Of a stretch of 64,000 nt of DNA, positions 11,598-24,592 are shown one piece after another. The translations under genes were made by a program, and so were the position numbers. The notes below the pieces were generated by a model. The model made no database searches and was not told where the DNA came from. It was given only the letters and a program-made list of their open reading frames with translations. Each line of letters opens with the position of its first letter. Position 1 is the first letter of the stretch. The stretch covers positions 57,913,635 to 57,977,634 of the forward strand of contig CM031857.1 of the NCBI GenBank assembly GCA_018697195.1, read 5' to 3'. The stretch comes from Certhia americana. Its lineage: Eukaryota > Chordata > Aves > Passeriformes > Certhiidae.

Positions 11598-13180
11598 ACA
11601 TGTCCTTCCCTTGAAACTTTACCAGCAAGTGTGGTATTGTTGCTGACTTTCACTTCACTGAAGTTTTTCGTATCTGATAACTAATATATCCTTGTAGGAC
11701 CTTTGCTTTAGACTCCTCTTTCTGACTTTCTGTGATAAATTGTAGGAATTCAATAACTACCTCTGAGATTTAAAACCCCTTTTGAATTTGGTTGAATACC
11801 AGCTCATCAGTTAAAACGTGGAGGGACAACCACATGCCCTCCTCCACTCCCCAATAAGAGAAAATAAATCTTGGGTTTTTATTAAGTCAAGAAAAATGAC
11901 AAAGGCAAATAGTATGCAAAATGAAATTTAGACAGCTAATATTTTCTCTCTTTTCCCATTTTTTATTACTATGTGCTGTTACAAAATACAGCTCTGAAAG
12001 TTCTGAAAAAAACCCAGTTCTTTGGTTTAGCTTTCCTAATAAAACCGGAAATAGTGCAACCTTTTCTTTCCCTCTGTCCCCCTGACCCCTGTCCTGATTT
12101 TGGCTGGGGTGAAAGCATGAGAACCCTTAGGTCAATAAGGAATACTTGTAAGAATTTCTGATCCTCAGTCAGAGTCAGAATTTCCAAGTGTTTAAATACA
12201 GAATTTTGGCATACACAAGAAAAAGAAAATACTAAAATAATCTTGGAATGTGCCATAATAGTGAATCACCTCAGAGTTCATGATTGTCTCTCTCCATACT
12301 CCTGTCTCTCTCAGTGGGTTTCACCTTGTTGAATGTATTTTTAACAGGCAAATGCAAGTTCCAAATGTGCACACACACATCGCAACAGCCACAGCGAGTC
12401 CCTGCTCAGAGGCAAGAAACAAGCAAACAAAAAAAGGGAATGGATATCTCAACCCACTCATACAGTTCTGTCTCTAGAGCATTGCATGTTTTTGTAATGT
12501 AGCTCAAGTAGAGAATGAGACATGAAGAAAATGAAAAATCAAATAAACCCACGGTATTTTTTGACCTCAAGGACAGTCTTTTATCTTGACAGTGTTCTGC
12601 CCTTTCACTTTTCTCCTGGACATTTGACCAAAATGACCAGGCCTATGAAACTTAATAATAAGACCCATTGTTATTTCATGAGGAGAGAAACTTTGGTAGC
12701 TGACATTTCATGTTTTATTAAGTCATCCAAAAATCTGTAAAAATCTAGAAAATTCCTATAAAAATAAAAACCTAAAACAATAACTTGTTTCCTTTTACAA
12801 AGTTTTGAGATCTTTGGATTTGTTTTTTTGTTTTTTTGTTTTTTTTAATTTGTTCTGTTTGGAGGTTTATCATTTTGGGTTTTTTTTATTTGTGATTTCA
12901 CATGACACAAAATTTACATATTTGGAAAGATTATGTAGGAAGCTTTAATATCTACCAGCCAATGTGAAAAACTATGCTGCTGCCTGCTAGTAAGATTATT
13001 TCTTTACTGTGAGTAAAGTGTTTTGTTCCTCATATATTCGAGTAGCAAGGACCCAGTAAACTGATAAATTGTCCAGAGGTCTATTTACAGCAGGCATTAG
13101 TTGAGGACTCAATCTAAACGATGCACAATGTCTCGTGCCAGGAGTGTTCATGTTTAGTATGAAGCATGGCACCGTGAGGT
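11598..13180. other. Non-genic stretch with T/G-rich low complexity
   Basis: No supported gene. A TTTTTTTG-type low-complexity run occupies about 12815-12890. Small frames around 11.97-12.74 kb overlap on both strands and look random. Confidence 0.5.
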
Positions 13181-14080
13181 GGCTGGGCATGCCTAGATTT
13201 TAGCATGATATGCCGTTGAAATTATGCTGCCTTGTGCATCCAGCCTGGATGACCATGCGTGATGGACACAGTTGTGAGATTTAACAACTAGAAATTCTGA
13301 TTTCAACTTGCAAATAGACTTGCACCTAGTGCAGGTTAATGGGGTGCTGCATCTTCCTCTGGCCATGGAGTAGCTCCAGTTGCCTGCCTGTAGCATCAGC
13401 TTTGTTTCTAGTTATTCTGTCTTCTTTCATACCTAGTTTGTGGACTGGTGTGGACAGAATGGGGAAACACAAACCCTATAGCAATGATGACTTTGATTGA
13501 GAACCTCTGTGAAAGGATAAGTAATTTCCTGACTGATTACATCAATTATTCGTGGGTGCTCCTGAGCACGGCCTTGTGAGCACTCCCAGGGCCTGGAGTG
13601 CATCACCATCCTAGGAGATGGCTGAGTTGAGGAATTTAACTGGTTGGGTCTCATGTGGTAACTGTTGTGGCTAAAAACAAGGTCATACACCACTTTTTCC
13701 ATGGGAGCCATACCACCAGCCCCCACCTGGGCTACGCTGAAGCAGCATTGCAGCTACACCCACATTTGGGTTTGTGCCTCCTTTATCTGTGCCTGGTGTT
13801 GAGTGAATCACTGGGCTGTTTCTGACTGATCACCATCTCAAGCCCTGATCCTGACCTGGACTTCCCCCTCCTAATGGCCAGGTCACTGCTTCTGCCTTGT
13901 TCTCCCTGATTGCAGCTCCTTTTCCTGGAGGCCCCTGCTGCTCCCTGAAAGCTAAGATCTGAAGCTGATTGGTGAGAGAACATTAAGTTTTTGATCAACA
14001 CTTCAAGAACTTTGCATTCAGTCTGGCTGAAAAGGTCTGTGGGGGCCTCCAGTACTACTGGACCATGCTCATCCACAAAC
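13181..14080. repeat. Unassigned GC-elevated block, possibly an old repeat
   Basis: About 900 bp with more GC and more CpG-derived TG/CA than its AT-rich flanks. It holds long minus-strand frames (13433-13726 and 13783-14076) that show no recognised domain. The composition and abrupt change suggest an old LTR or DNA-transposon copy, but no terminal repeats or target duplication could be found by eye. Confidence 0.3.
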
Positions 14081-17000
14081 TGGATGTTCAGTTCTTAGCA
14101 GACACAATGTGGCAGCTCCAAACAGGACACATTTTTATGATTTAAGTATTGAATAGAAATTGTATTGTATTGAAACAGCTTTCCCCTGTTAATCAACTTG
14201 GATATTTCACTGTAGGATATGTTTTCCTTTTATAGACATAGAATGCCAGCTATTTAAATATTATATTTCACTATTACTCTCTAACACTGTGCGGCTATGT
14301 TATTCCCTGCTGTAGAAAAAGCTATTAAAAATCAAGAAGCTGCATGACTTTGTCTTACCCTAGCTTTCTAGCCTTTTCCCAAATGAATCTTTCTTTTCTG
14401 ATTTTGTTTTTCTTTTTATTCTATTTTTCAAACTATCTTGATACTACATCTAATCCTTAATTCATGTTTTGCAGTTCCTTCTCTCAATGGGTATGGGGCA
14501 ATAGACAATGGAGTTTTACTATCTTAAATGAGCTAAGAAGTTATTCTCAGTTGCTGGTACTCTAGTTTGTCTTTAGAATTATTTTCTTTTCTCATTCCAT
14601 TCCTCAGAATATGCACATATATGTAAGGCCATTACTGTATTGTGCTGAAAAATGATCAAACCTTTTCAGACATAATTATAGCTGGTTAAGGGACACTGCA
14701 TTTTCCAGCATGCTTTAGTTAGGATGCACTAAAAAAGAAATTTGATATATGATGGCTAATGAATCATGCCCTGCCACCCTTCACAACTCTTTTCATCTAC
14801 TATCTTCATGTTTCTGTTTTCTTTGCTCCCTATCTTCCTAGATCTCTGGTGCTAAATGTTAATGATGAAATTTTTGGTTTTAGTCTATGCAATTATTCTC
14901 AGAAAATTAAGCTTCACATAGTGTATACTTTAAACATGATGATATATTCTCACAAATGAATAATAACGATATACAAAGGAGCACAAATTCTGATTAGTGA
15001 AATTTTCACAAACTGGTTAAGAAAGAATAGCAATTTATTGAAAGTAGTTTGTGGAAGGGACTAAGTTTCTTTTTAAAAGTTATTTATTGCTCCCAAGAAA
15101 AACTGGTTAGAAAACTCATACCAGGGAATATCTCAGAAAAAAAATAAAATTAACACTTGTACAACTCTGCCATTTCAAAATTATGTTTTCCTAAGCAATG
15201 CAGCATGAAGAAATGATAGTAGGTGATATTCCTGTTTAGTCAGAAGTGACAGAGCCATTTGATTTCATGAGCAGTAAACAGGACATACGACATCAGTAAA
15301 AATAACAGTAACAAACTAGCAGATTCAGCAATAAAACTAGATTAACATAATGGGGAAAGAACATTGGAAGAACGTGTGGAGATTTTGACTTCAGTTACTC
15401 TGGTGCATATCGGGGAGTCAGCTGATGTAAGTTTAAAAAACAGACAAACTTTGAAGCGCCTGAGAAGAGAAATTTGAGTCAAAGTTTTCAATTCTGTGAT
15501 CAAAAAAATAGAGATGATTTTCAGACTATGTTTCAGTTTAAAATGATAACAAGAATATTTTCCTGCCTAGAGTATTGCAATACCATTCCCTATTACAGAT
15601 TATGTGTTGCTTTGTAATAAATCTTTACACACTCTGAGACCTTGTGGTGTGCTTCTTTTTAATAAACACCTAATTTTTATGCTCTTCATTTACTATACTT
15701 TACATGTAAGTTTTAGAAATTATTTGCTGCCCCAGACAGGTGGAACATAACACCAGATCTACTGTCACTGTTACCAGACTGTAAATTTTACTAGCTTTAC
15801 CACTTAGTTCCTCTAGGATCACAGTTTGCTCATGTCCTCTGCTGACACAACTACCCAGGGGACATAAACATAAGGCACTGTACCAAGTATATGCTATGAT
15901 TTGGATATGAAAGCAGTGAGGGGAAAAATGATTCCCGAATTTCTTCTCTTCGTCAACTCAGTAAAAAAACACAAGGACCACAAAGGCCTATATTTTGAGT
16001 TATTAAGTCAACCTAAAATTCAGGGTAAAAATAATTGTGGGTGTTCTGTCTAACTTCCATAGCTCCACTCTGATTCAGGCAAAACGACAGCAAAGGACAA
16101 AAGAACTCTAGCTTACTGCGGAAGAAATGCAAGAGAAGGGAGGAACAGATGGAGCAAGATGACTTTTGTATTACATATTAAGGTTGTCATAGATATTTAA
16201 AGAGAGATTAGAGTCCGATTTTTATTTTACCATTTTTTTTTTTTCAATAGATACTTTAGGAACTGTGGCAAAACAGAGGGCTTCTTGTTAAACTCATTAT
16301 TCTTGCCCCACTGTAATAGAATAAGAGAACTTAGTCCATTGCTTTGTTAAATTCATCATCTTTAACAGGAAACAATAGCAATTGTGAATTTTTCTGATGA
16401 TCTAAGAGCTCAATAGATCATATTAATATATATTGCAAAATTAAAAGTACAAAAAGATTGGAATCTAGCAACAGTAGAGCTCCACTTTTGCAGTTTATTG
16501 CATACAAAATGACAGACAAATTCTAGGGAAACAAAAATGGAAAAGGACAGGGGATTAGAAAACCCTGTGGCTCACTATATGATAGACAGTATACCTGGAA
16601 GTCTTTTACCTTGTGGTACATCACTGACTCCTTTTAAAGGAAAGTACCTCACATTAAGCATGAAGAACAGAAGAAAAATACCTCTCCACATCTTCTCTCA
16701 ATTCAAGCCCTAAACAAAAAGAAGTACATTTGAATCATAGATGTCTCCTCCACACTTGTGAAATGAAGTGTTGTTCCCCTATGTGGAGAGAGAGCAATCC
16801 TTTACTGCACATAATTAACAACCTTATCATACTGGAAGTTTATGAGTCTGTCATAGAGTTTTAAAATTGCACACTCTCTGACTGCTGACCAACAGAAATC
16901 ATGGATGCGGAAGCTCGGTTGGTGCTGAAAATATTTGGTTCTGAGAGGTGGCCAGCAATTCAAGATTCCTATGCTCATCTGTATACCAGCACGTGAATAT

Positions 17001-20000
17001 AAAAGTCTAATGAACAAATGAACAATTTAGAAGGACAGTTAAGACTCTGAAAAAGCCTTCATATCTCATTTGCAATTAAATTTAGGGTAGTTTTATCTAT
17101 GCCTTCATAGTGCAGTATCTTTGCTATTCTATCTCACTATTGCTTAAGATATTAACCTCCATATCCTGTATGTTGCATGGCGCAGCCCTCCTTCCTTGGC
17201 TAAATGATTACATAAGACACCTGGACTCAAAGGCAAGGACAAAAAATGTTCCTGTTACTGGAGCATGCGAAAAGAAATCTGCCCAGAGGAAATAGCAATG
17301 GGTGTAAAGTTGATCATACTGGGCACAAAGACATGAAGTGTAGAGATGACACAGTGATGCAAGTTTAAGGCTCAGCAGTTTTCAAAAAGAACTCTTTCTC
17401 TGAAAAATAAGTGATATTAGTAACCATTGGACACTTCCCACTCGCAGAGTGGTCTGAAATTTCCTTAACTGCAGATTAAACAAGAAACCTTTTGTTAATA
17501 CTCTCTGAGCACATAGCGCTTTTCTAAAGCCACTATGTAATCAAAACAGCAGCTGCTTAAGGATAACCTGAAATGGATCTGAACTAGTGAACGAAGTTAA
17601 CATTTTCAAAAGCATGAATGTATATGAGCTGGCTTCTTAGCAAGGTCTTCAAATGTGTCTGAGAAAGGTGAGGTGCTTAAATATGCAGATGCCCAGCTAT
17701 ATTTTTCTCTTCTTAGAAATGTCAGTGTACTTAACTTTTATTGATTTCAGAGACATTAATTTCAATGAGTGGACTAGCAAGATACTTTCAGAAAATCCAA
17801 CCAAGCATCGACATGAAACTTAAAGCCCTAAAATACCTTTGTAAATCTGACCCTTTTGTACTGAGAAATACTTAGATTCACAATGAAGGGCATTAGGATT
17901 TGGTCTCAGAATTACCTGTGACTCAGATAAGTAGGTGTTTTTGAAAATCCTCAGACATGGAAATGAATTTGTTACTTTATGCTCACCTGTGATTTTTTTT
18001 TCCTTCAGTCTATTGACATGAACAAATTAAATATACAGGCATGTGTTTTACAGTAAGATAGCAGTGAAGCAGGACATATACACTACAGGAAAATGGCAAG
18101 TAAGAAATTAAGGTTGTGATTGATATTCATCCTGGCTAAATCTGAATAGAGAAAGGGATAGTGAAGGTGAATGTACTTGAAAAGAGATATAAAATTTGAA
18201 CTAGTAACAAAGACTAGGCTTTTTTGTTGTTTTGTTTTGTTTTGTTGGGGTTTTTTTAAAGAATACATATTTTATGAGATATTAAATCCCCAGTAGTGTT
18301 GAGAAATGACTGGTTGTTATTCCTGTTGGGTACTAATGAACTAGCACCATGAGATCTTTAATACAAATTGGGGGGAAAATGTGCCTTTCCAACTGTTGAA
18401 ATTCATTGAAACAATTAAGGACTGATTTCATGAGTCTCAAACCTCCTAATATACCAATAACTCTTGGGAGGAGCAGGAACTCCAGTCACTCAAGATCTTA
18501 ACAACACAGAGGGATCACAGTCTTCAGGGTACACAAGGATCCAAGAAAACAAGGAGTCTGTTGACATTCATCTGTGTTTGAATGAGCTTATTTTTACAGT
18601 TTCCAGGCACTAGCTGAAACAATTTTTTTCATTCTCCTTACCGGTTCTGAATTATGACTATGCAGAATGAGAATTTCCTTCCATTAAATCCAATGCATTT
18701 GTCTTATATAGAAAATGTTATTAATTGTTCAGTTATGTCTTATAGAGAATGTTTTCTCACAGCCATTATTTATACCATTTCACCATGTGAATGTCAAATT
18801 TTGTTACCAGCATAAGACTGAAGTAGAGATGGCATGTATAAATCTCTTCCTTTTATTTGGATTGGTAAGGACATTTTCTCCTTCTCATATTGAGAATAAA
18901 TTTCATATTCAAATGAAAAACTTAAACTTTGTTCACCTTATCTTCAGAACTGATTTCTGGTTCTACACTCTTTCCTTGTGTCTCAGTAATTGATATATTT
19001 AAGTGTATCTGAAAAGTATTTGCATATTTAAGAATTTAGGTTTGTAATCAGCTAATTTGATACACATTAATACCTGGGGACAGACACCTGGGGAAGGCAA
19101 GAAAATATTTTTAGAAAACCTTATAGGTAGTGCAGAGAATGATGACATCTGCTTCATGGTAGCCCTGCACATCTCTATCAGTTTCTGTAACGATACAACT
19201 CTCTACAGAGCTGGTCTCTTCTTTTGTGCTTAACAATAACTGTCCATAGAAGCAAAACAACTTCTATCTCTCATCTAGTCCTTTGATATCCAAATTTGGA
19301 TGGAGAATCCTCTACCCTTTTTCAAAGTCCACCACAGGATCTACAAAATTTGCCTTTGATTAGAACCACAAATCCTTTCATCTCCAGTGATACATTCAAG
19401 TCAGAGTGCTTCTTGCCTAATTGTGTGAAGGCTGTGGTACAGCATCATGCCTGCATAATATTAATATATTTTACTTTAGAGAAAATATAAAATGTTCTCT
19501 AGAAAGAGAGATTAGAACAAGTTAAGCCTGCTTTCTATGTATCTTTCACTGCTGTTGAACTACAATGCTGAATGTAAATCACAGAGTGAGTCCTAAGCAG
19601 ACTGATTACTTTCCTAACAGTTTTTAACGGAGAGGTAAATAGATAACATATAAGCAGAATTCCCCATTTCAGACCCTAAGAAAACTTAAGCTTGTCACAG
19701 ACTACATCAAATTTGAGACTTTACTTGCCTAAATATCAACAGTGCGGACAGTGCAATTCCAGAGCAGGAGTCACAGGATAACTCAGACTACCCAGTACTG
19801 ACTTGGGGCAAAATATAGATCTGTGTTCTCATGCATACCAGAAATATTCCTATTGCTCATCAGAACTCTTATGATATGAGAGATGTTATGCCAAGTAGGT
19901 GGAGACAATTTACACTAAAGAACAGTTTTTTAATATATTTGAATAAGAAGAAAAATTGTTTAATTTTAAGAAATGAATTCTAGGTATGAATGTAGAAAAT

Positions 20001-22454
20001 TAATGTGATTTTTAATCTGTCTGAACAATAATGATTTCTTCTAATATCTTAAACCTTTGCTATTACAGCTTTGTATGTTTGGTTTTCTTTGGTGCCAAGG
20101 ATCTCTAAATTACTCTAGTTAAATAAACACTAGTCAAAAAAAATCTTTTTTTTTAATACTTAACCATCTATGCATCTTAGTTATCTAGAAAGATCTAATG
20201 CATCCTTTTTAAAAGCCAAACTCTCCTATATTACTTGAGAATCAAATAATCTATATTACTTGATTATTGAATTTGTCTTTTGAAGTTATAGCAGTAATTG
20301 TCCCTGGAACGAAAAAAAATTAAATTGGGGCAAATAATCAAGTTGTTTACCTTATAATGTCAGAGTTTCTTACCCTAGACAGAAACTTACCGAGTGTAAA
20401 TTACTACATTTCCCACTCTAGAAAATTGTTTGCTGCAATAATGGTACAAACAATGACATAGTCAATCTACTGCATGGCTTTGAGCAAATGCTGGTATGAC
20501 ATTTATACTAAACCTCATCCAACTTTCCGAGCCATCTTACTCTCAAATGTCTATAAAAATACATGGAGCCACTTGACTCTGTCATAGTGAATTTTGTCCC
20601 TTCATTATGGCCCGCCTCGCCTGGCAATGTGAGATGGAGTTTGTCTTACACAGATGACCCATAATGAAGTTACACCACAGCTGTACAACTCCATAGGCAG
20701 CTAAAGGAGAGAACAGGGTCCTACTATATGTCTTTGGCCCAGTTACTGTAGCAACTGGAGAGCAAGTTGATAGTAATTTGCTGCTGGCCAACATAAGCAG
20801 CAGATTTCTGTCACTTGTACTTTCACCCCTGACTCCCAGAGAGCTGAAACTCCACCCACCAGCCAGCACCAGCAAAAGAAATAAACAGGCATATGGTATT
20901 TACTTTTCATATTTAATCGCAAGATATGGAGAAAAATATAAGACGCACTTACTCCCTGAAGTCTGAGACACTTTATGTCCCAGAAAAAAGCCATGACATG
21001 TAACAGAATAAAGACTAGAAAAATATGCACTTCTGTTCTTGCTTATAATGGTGCTACTTCATTGAAGCTCTGGTCCCTTTTATTTCAAGTACTATTCCTC
21101 AATAGAACCAATAATTGTGACATCCCAAATGATAAAAAGAAGTTGGAATAAAAAGGTGGAGAGCAGCAACATATATATAGAACAGAATGTAAAAGCGTGT
21201 TCTATTGACTGCAAATTTTTTCAGCATGGTATTCATATCTATTGAAATGCTGCCTTTTTATTTCACAGACACAGCAAAGGGAGAGTCATTAATACTCGTC
21301 TCGATAGAGTTATAAGTAGGCTATAAGAGATATAATATTGTTATGCAGATGGCCCTTGGTCTAGGGGGCTTGAATAAAGTACCATTGTGCATCTAATTAA
21401 CTCTAAAATGACTGTGCCAATTGCTTTGCTATGTTTGAAACCTTCTGTTCTCATATGTTTTGATGAGTTGTTTATTCAGAAAAAAAACTTGGCTGTTTTG
21501 TTGGCCTCAAAGCAGCACTCAGAAAGGTACTGAAGTTGGCAGAATTAGCTTACACCCACTTGTCAGGCTAGCAGAATGCATTAACAAACTTCAGGAAGTG
21601 TTCCCTTAGACCAACATTGATTGAAGGGTAAAGTCTATGACTGTAGCCTGTAAATATTCCCTGGCAGTAATTCAATAGAGCTGGAGCTCACTGTTCTGTA
21701 ATGAACTGCAACTCTGACTTCGTGTTAAACTGAGCTAGCACCCAAGTTCTCTTCAGAAGTCTTTACAAACTGACACTACTATGATCCTTGCTCAATTCTT
21801 TAAAAGATTAGTAGTAAATTAAACACTGGCACACAAAGAAAATTAGAACATCAAACGATACTGGAATAATAAACTTTAAGCAGTGTACCAAATTATGTTC
21901 AGCTTGCAAGAGGCAAGATATGTAAATTAGGCCCAATGCACCAGGCAACCACTGTGCATATAACTGTGTGAAATGTAAGGGGAGGTGCACATATTTATTG
22001 CCGTTTTGAAGTTACTTGACTGATTCCTGTGCAGGTAGCCTCCAGGAGTACATAAAGGCAAATGTTGACATATGGTTTAGTCCTGAATTTGCAAACATAT
22101 ACTGCACAACCACATTAAAACAACAACAACAGCTCACATATGTTTATTTACTGATCAGGTGCTTGGGAGGAAACAATTTGTTTCTTGGATGCTACATCAC
22201 CTAGTTTAAAGGATACTAAGATACATGTCTTTGCTTTCTCTAGGGCTTCCCACAGCCTTTTTTGTGCTCCCTGCACATGCATAAAATATATGTACCTAGA
22301 GAAAGTAGGGAAGGAGGAAGAAGAATCTTCCCTTATTTGTATGATAAAAGTTCCAAAACCCATTCCCTCCCCAGGCAACTGTGCACAGCAGTTTTAGGAT
22401 GTGTATATAAAGTATGTGAAGTATACAAATTACACGAAATTTATGAAGCAGAGG
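14081..22454. other. 8.4 kb AT-rich stretch without recognised features
   Basis: No gene, CR1 or LTR recognised. Only simple sequence is visible: short homopolymers (for example near 16230 and 20145) and TTTTG repeats at 18215-18260. The 20.58-20.88 kb part has slightly higher GC and overlapping open frames on the minus strand, but no family signature. Confidence 0.5.
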
Positions 22455-23124
22455 CCAGTGATGAATGGCATTCCTTAGGGGTCAGTATTGGGATCAGGGC
22501 TACTTAACATTGGTGGCATGGACAGAGGGATTGAATGTACCCTCAGCAAGTTTGCTTACAACGCCAGGCTATGTGGTGCAGTCAACGCACTGGAGAGCAG
22601 GGATGTCATCCACAGGGACCTGGACAGGCTTGAGAGGTTAGCCTGTGTGGACCTCAGGAAGTTCAACAAGGCTAAGTGAATGTTCCTACATAAGGATCAG
22701 GACAACCCCACGCATAAAATATGGGCTGAATCAGGAATGGATTGAGGGCAACCCTGAGGAGGACTTGGGGATACTGTTGGGTGAGAAACTCAACAGGACC
22801 CATCAGTGTCCACTCACAGCCTCAAAAGTCAACAATACACTGGCATGCATCAACAGAAGCGTGGCCAGCATGTCAAGCAGTGTGATTCTACCCCTCTACT
22901 CCACTATTATGAATTCCCCTCTGTGAGGGTGGTAAGACACGGTTACAGGTTGTCCACAGGATTTGTGCAGACCCCATTCCTGGCAGTGTTCAAGGTCAGG
23001 ATGGTGCTTAGAGCAACACAGCTTAGTGGAACCTGTCCCTGATCCTGTCAGGGGGTTGGACTAGATGATTTTCAGAGTGCTTTCCAAACCAATACATTGT
23101 ATGATTCTGTGATCCTATAATATA
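22455..23124 (+). mobile_element. CR1 LINE with internal deletion and mutated catalytic motif
   Basis: Plus-strand CR1. Frames read MDRGIECTLSKFAYNARLCG, then RDLDRLERLACVDLRKFNKAK-like and NEEDLGILLGEKLN-like sequence, and SVASMSSSVILPLYSTI, all diagnostic of CR1 ORF2. The FADD reverse-transcriptase box reads FAYN, so both catalytic Asp are lost. At about 22908 the coding part jumps directly to the 3' UTR phrase CTGTGAGGGTGGTAAGACAC, so the last part of ORF2 is deleted. The 3' end is complete, with GTTGGACTAGATGATTTTCA and ATGATTCTGTGAT. Confidence 0.93.
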
Positions 23125-23483
23125 ATATAAAATATTCACTTTAAAATGGACATATTAAAAAGAGCAGAAAATCATAAGCAGTTCTTTCCTACTCCATTCC
23201 AGGTGAATGCTTTTGCCTTTGTGCAGCAGACCAGTGCTGCCTTCAGCATTCTTTCACCTCTGGCCTCATGGTGTGCATTCTTGACAAAACTGCATGCTAT
23301 TTTTAAAAAGAAAGGTTTTCAGGTTAGTGATTTTACACTCATAGAATAATTAAGGGTCCCTAAAGCCTACCAGCTGCACCTATGACCTTGCTGATATCTG
23401 AACATATCTCTGTTTCTGTTTTAGTTCTGAACACTATGCTGATCATAACAATAAATTGTCAGGAGAGAAACTCACCAGATAGA
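23125..23483. other. Short stretch with a possible 120-bp plus-strand exon-like segment
   Basis: Mostly featureless. At 23203-23322 a polypyrimidine tract ending in CCATTCCAG precedes 40 open codons, followed by a TTTTCAG/GTTAGTG donor-like border. This is probably fortuitous (see findings). Confidence 0.3.
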
Positions 23484-23690
23484 TTTTTGTGGGGTTTTGG
23501 TTTGGTTTTGTTTGGGGTTTTTTGTTTGTTTGTTTTTTGTTTTGGTTTTTTTCATTTGGCTGGGGTTTTTTGTTTTGTTTTGTGGAAATTTTTTTTGTTC
23601 TTTTTTTTTTTTTCTGGGTTTTTGAGTTTTTTGGGGGGTTTTGTCACTTTTTTTTAATTGGGCTTTTGTGGGGGGGTTGGGAGTCTTTGG
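23484..23690. repeat. T/G-rich low-complexity tract
   Basis: About 200 bp of runs of T separated by GG, GGG or GGGG on the plus strand (for example GGGGTTTTGGTTTGG). The predicted proteins across it are only F, G, W and V and are artefacts. Its mirror composition (A/C) is seen at 480-580 and 55.2 kb. Confidence 0.85.
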
Positions 23691-24007
23691 ATGGAAAAGG
23701 GGAAGTTCAAAAATATGTTAAACAATACCAAAACCACACTTTCTAAAAATTCTACAAGCTTGAAGTATTTAAAGCTGCATAGAGATTATGAAAACAAACA
23801 AAACATGGGGTACAAAATTTAAATCTTCCAACTTGAGAAAGTTTGGCTGCCTCTGAATTGGTATTCAAGTTTATGTATTAAGAACAATATCATTGGATTT
23901 TTTTCTCAAATTGCCTTCAAAGAATAGGGTAGCTATTGCTATGAATAAAAAATGAAGAAAGAAGGAAATAAAGAGAAACATCTTAAATCCCTATTTGTTG
24001 GCAATGT

Positions 24008-24013
24008 TTTATT
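24008..24013 (-). promoter_or_regulatory. AATAAA polyadenylation signal downstream of candidate last exon
   Basis: The minus strand reads GTGTAATAAAACATTG. The hexamer lies about 170 bases after the TAA stop at 24187-24185, a normal distance for a short 3' UTR. On its own a hexamer is weak evidence in AT-rich DNA. It gains weight from the coding-like exon immediately upstream. Confidence 0.4.
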
Positions 24014-24184
24014 ACACTGCATAGAGTATTTATACAAAAAGGATTAAAAAATGTATTAAAACAGAAATGCCTTCTTAATAGCTATTGCTCTGTGAGCACT
24101 GCCCTGCATTAGTACAATCGATTTTCACATCATTTTCATGCTTCTGCAGTATGTCTTCCCTATTTCAAATGCACGGATTTGCTG

Positions 24185-24337
24185 TTAGAATAGGATATTG
24201 TTGCCATCCATAAGACAGCAGACAGATTTATGAGAACTCTGAAATAGCTTTAAAAACTCCTCAAGTCTCTTTCCAGGGTGATCATTTTCCTCCTGGGTCC
24301 AAGATCTCTTTAGCTGTTCTAAGGCTTTGTCCCGAGT
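24185..24337 (-). CDS. Candidate terminal coding exon of unrecognised gene
   Basis: Minus strand. After a polypyrimidine tract and AG (AACTTCTCTTCTAG), 50 codons are open and end in TAA. The peptide starts TRDKALEQLKRSWTQEEND and continues with a charged HPGKRLEEFLKLFQ segment, ending CCLMDGNNILF. Composition (K/E/L-rich, helical) is unlike the F/C/I-rich random frames elsewhere in this AT-rich DNA. An AATAAA follows about 170 bases later. The same frame is also open upstream to 24592, with coding-like sequence (YSIHGENYIVQSVL, SDGWVTARQHDGELLF), interrupted only by the TAG. That TAG is therefore either a splice-acceptor AG or a nonsense mutation in a decayed copy. Family not recognised. Confidence 0.4.
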   Translation of the reverse strand, partial: TRDKALEQLKRSWTQEENDHPGKRLEEFLKLFQSSHKSVCCLMDGNNILF

Positions 24338-24592
24338 CTAGAAGAGAAGTTCACCATCATGTTGCCGAGCAGTAACCCATCCATCACTCAGGGTACGTTC
24401 TGTGAGTACCGATTGCACAATATAATTTTCTCCATGTATTGAGTATGCTTCACTTGTCAGAGGCCTTTGAAAACAGTCAGCTTTCATCAATGGATCATGA
24501 CAACATGGAAAGAATGAGGCACCTGAAGGAAGTGTAGGGCATAGCGTTTCAAAAGTGGTATCTGAAGACTGATTATTCTTTGTCCTTGACAC
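24338..24592 (-). other. Coding-like frame upstream of the 24.3 kb TAG
   Basis: Minus-strand open frame in phase with the 24185-24337 segment, separated from it by one TAG. Residues such as DPLMKADCFQRPLTSEAY and SDGWVTARQHDGE look coding. If real, the exon would reach up to an acceptor-like CCCTTGGCAG/G near 24.6 kb and the TAG would be a disabling change. If not, this is intron and the frame is open by chance. Confidence 0.25.

Noticed and set aside
17970..18015. Near-consensus minus-strand donor ACAG/GTGAGC
   Set aside because: The bases upstream have stops in all frames within a few codons, and no acceptor-bounded exon was found.
22488..23042. Several overlapping plus-strand frames of 63-93 codons
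   Set aside because: These are broken pieces of CR1 ORF2, not host genes.
23382..23746. Open frames rich in F, G and W that look like membrane proteins
   Set aside because: They are translations of the T/G-rich low-complexity tract.
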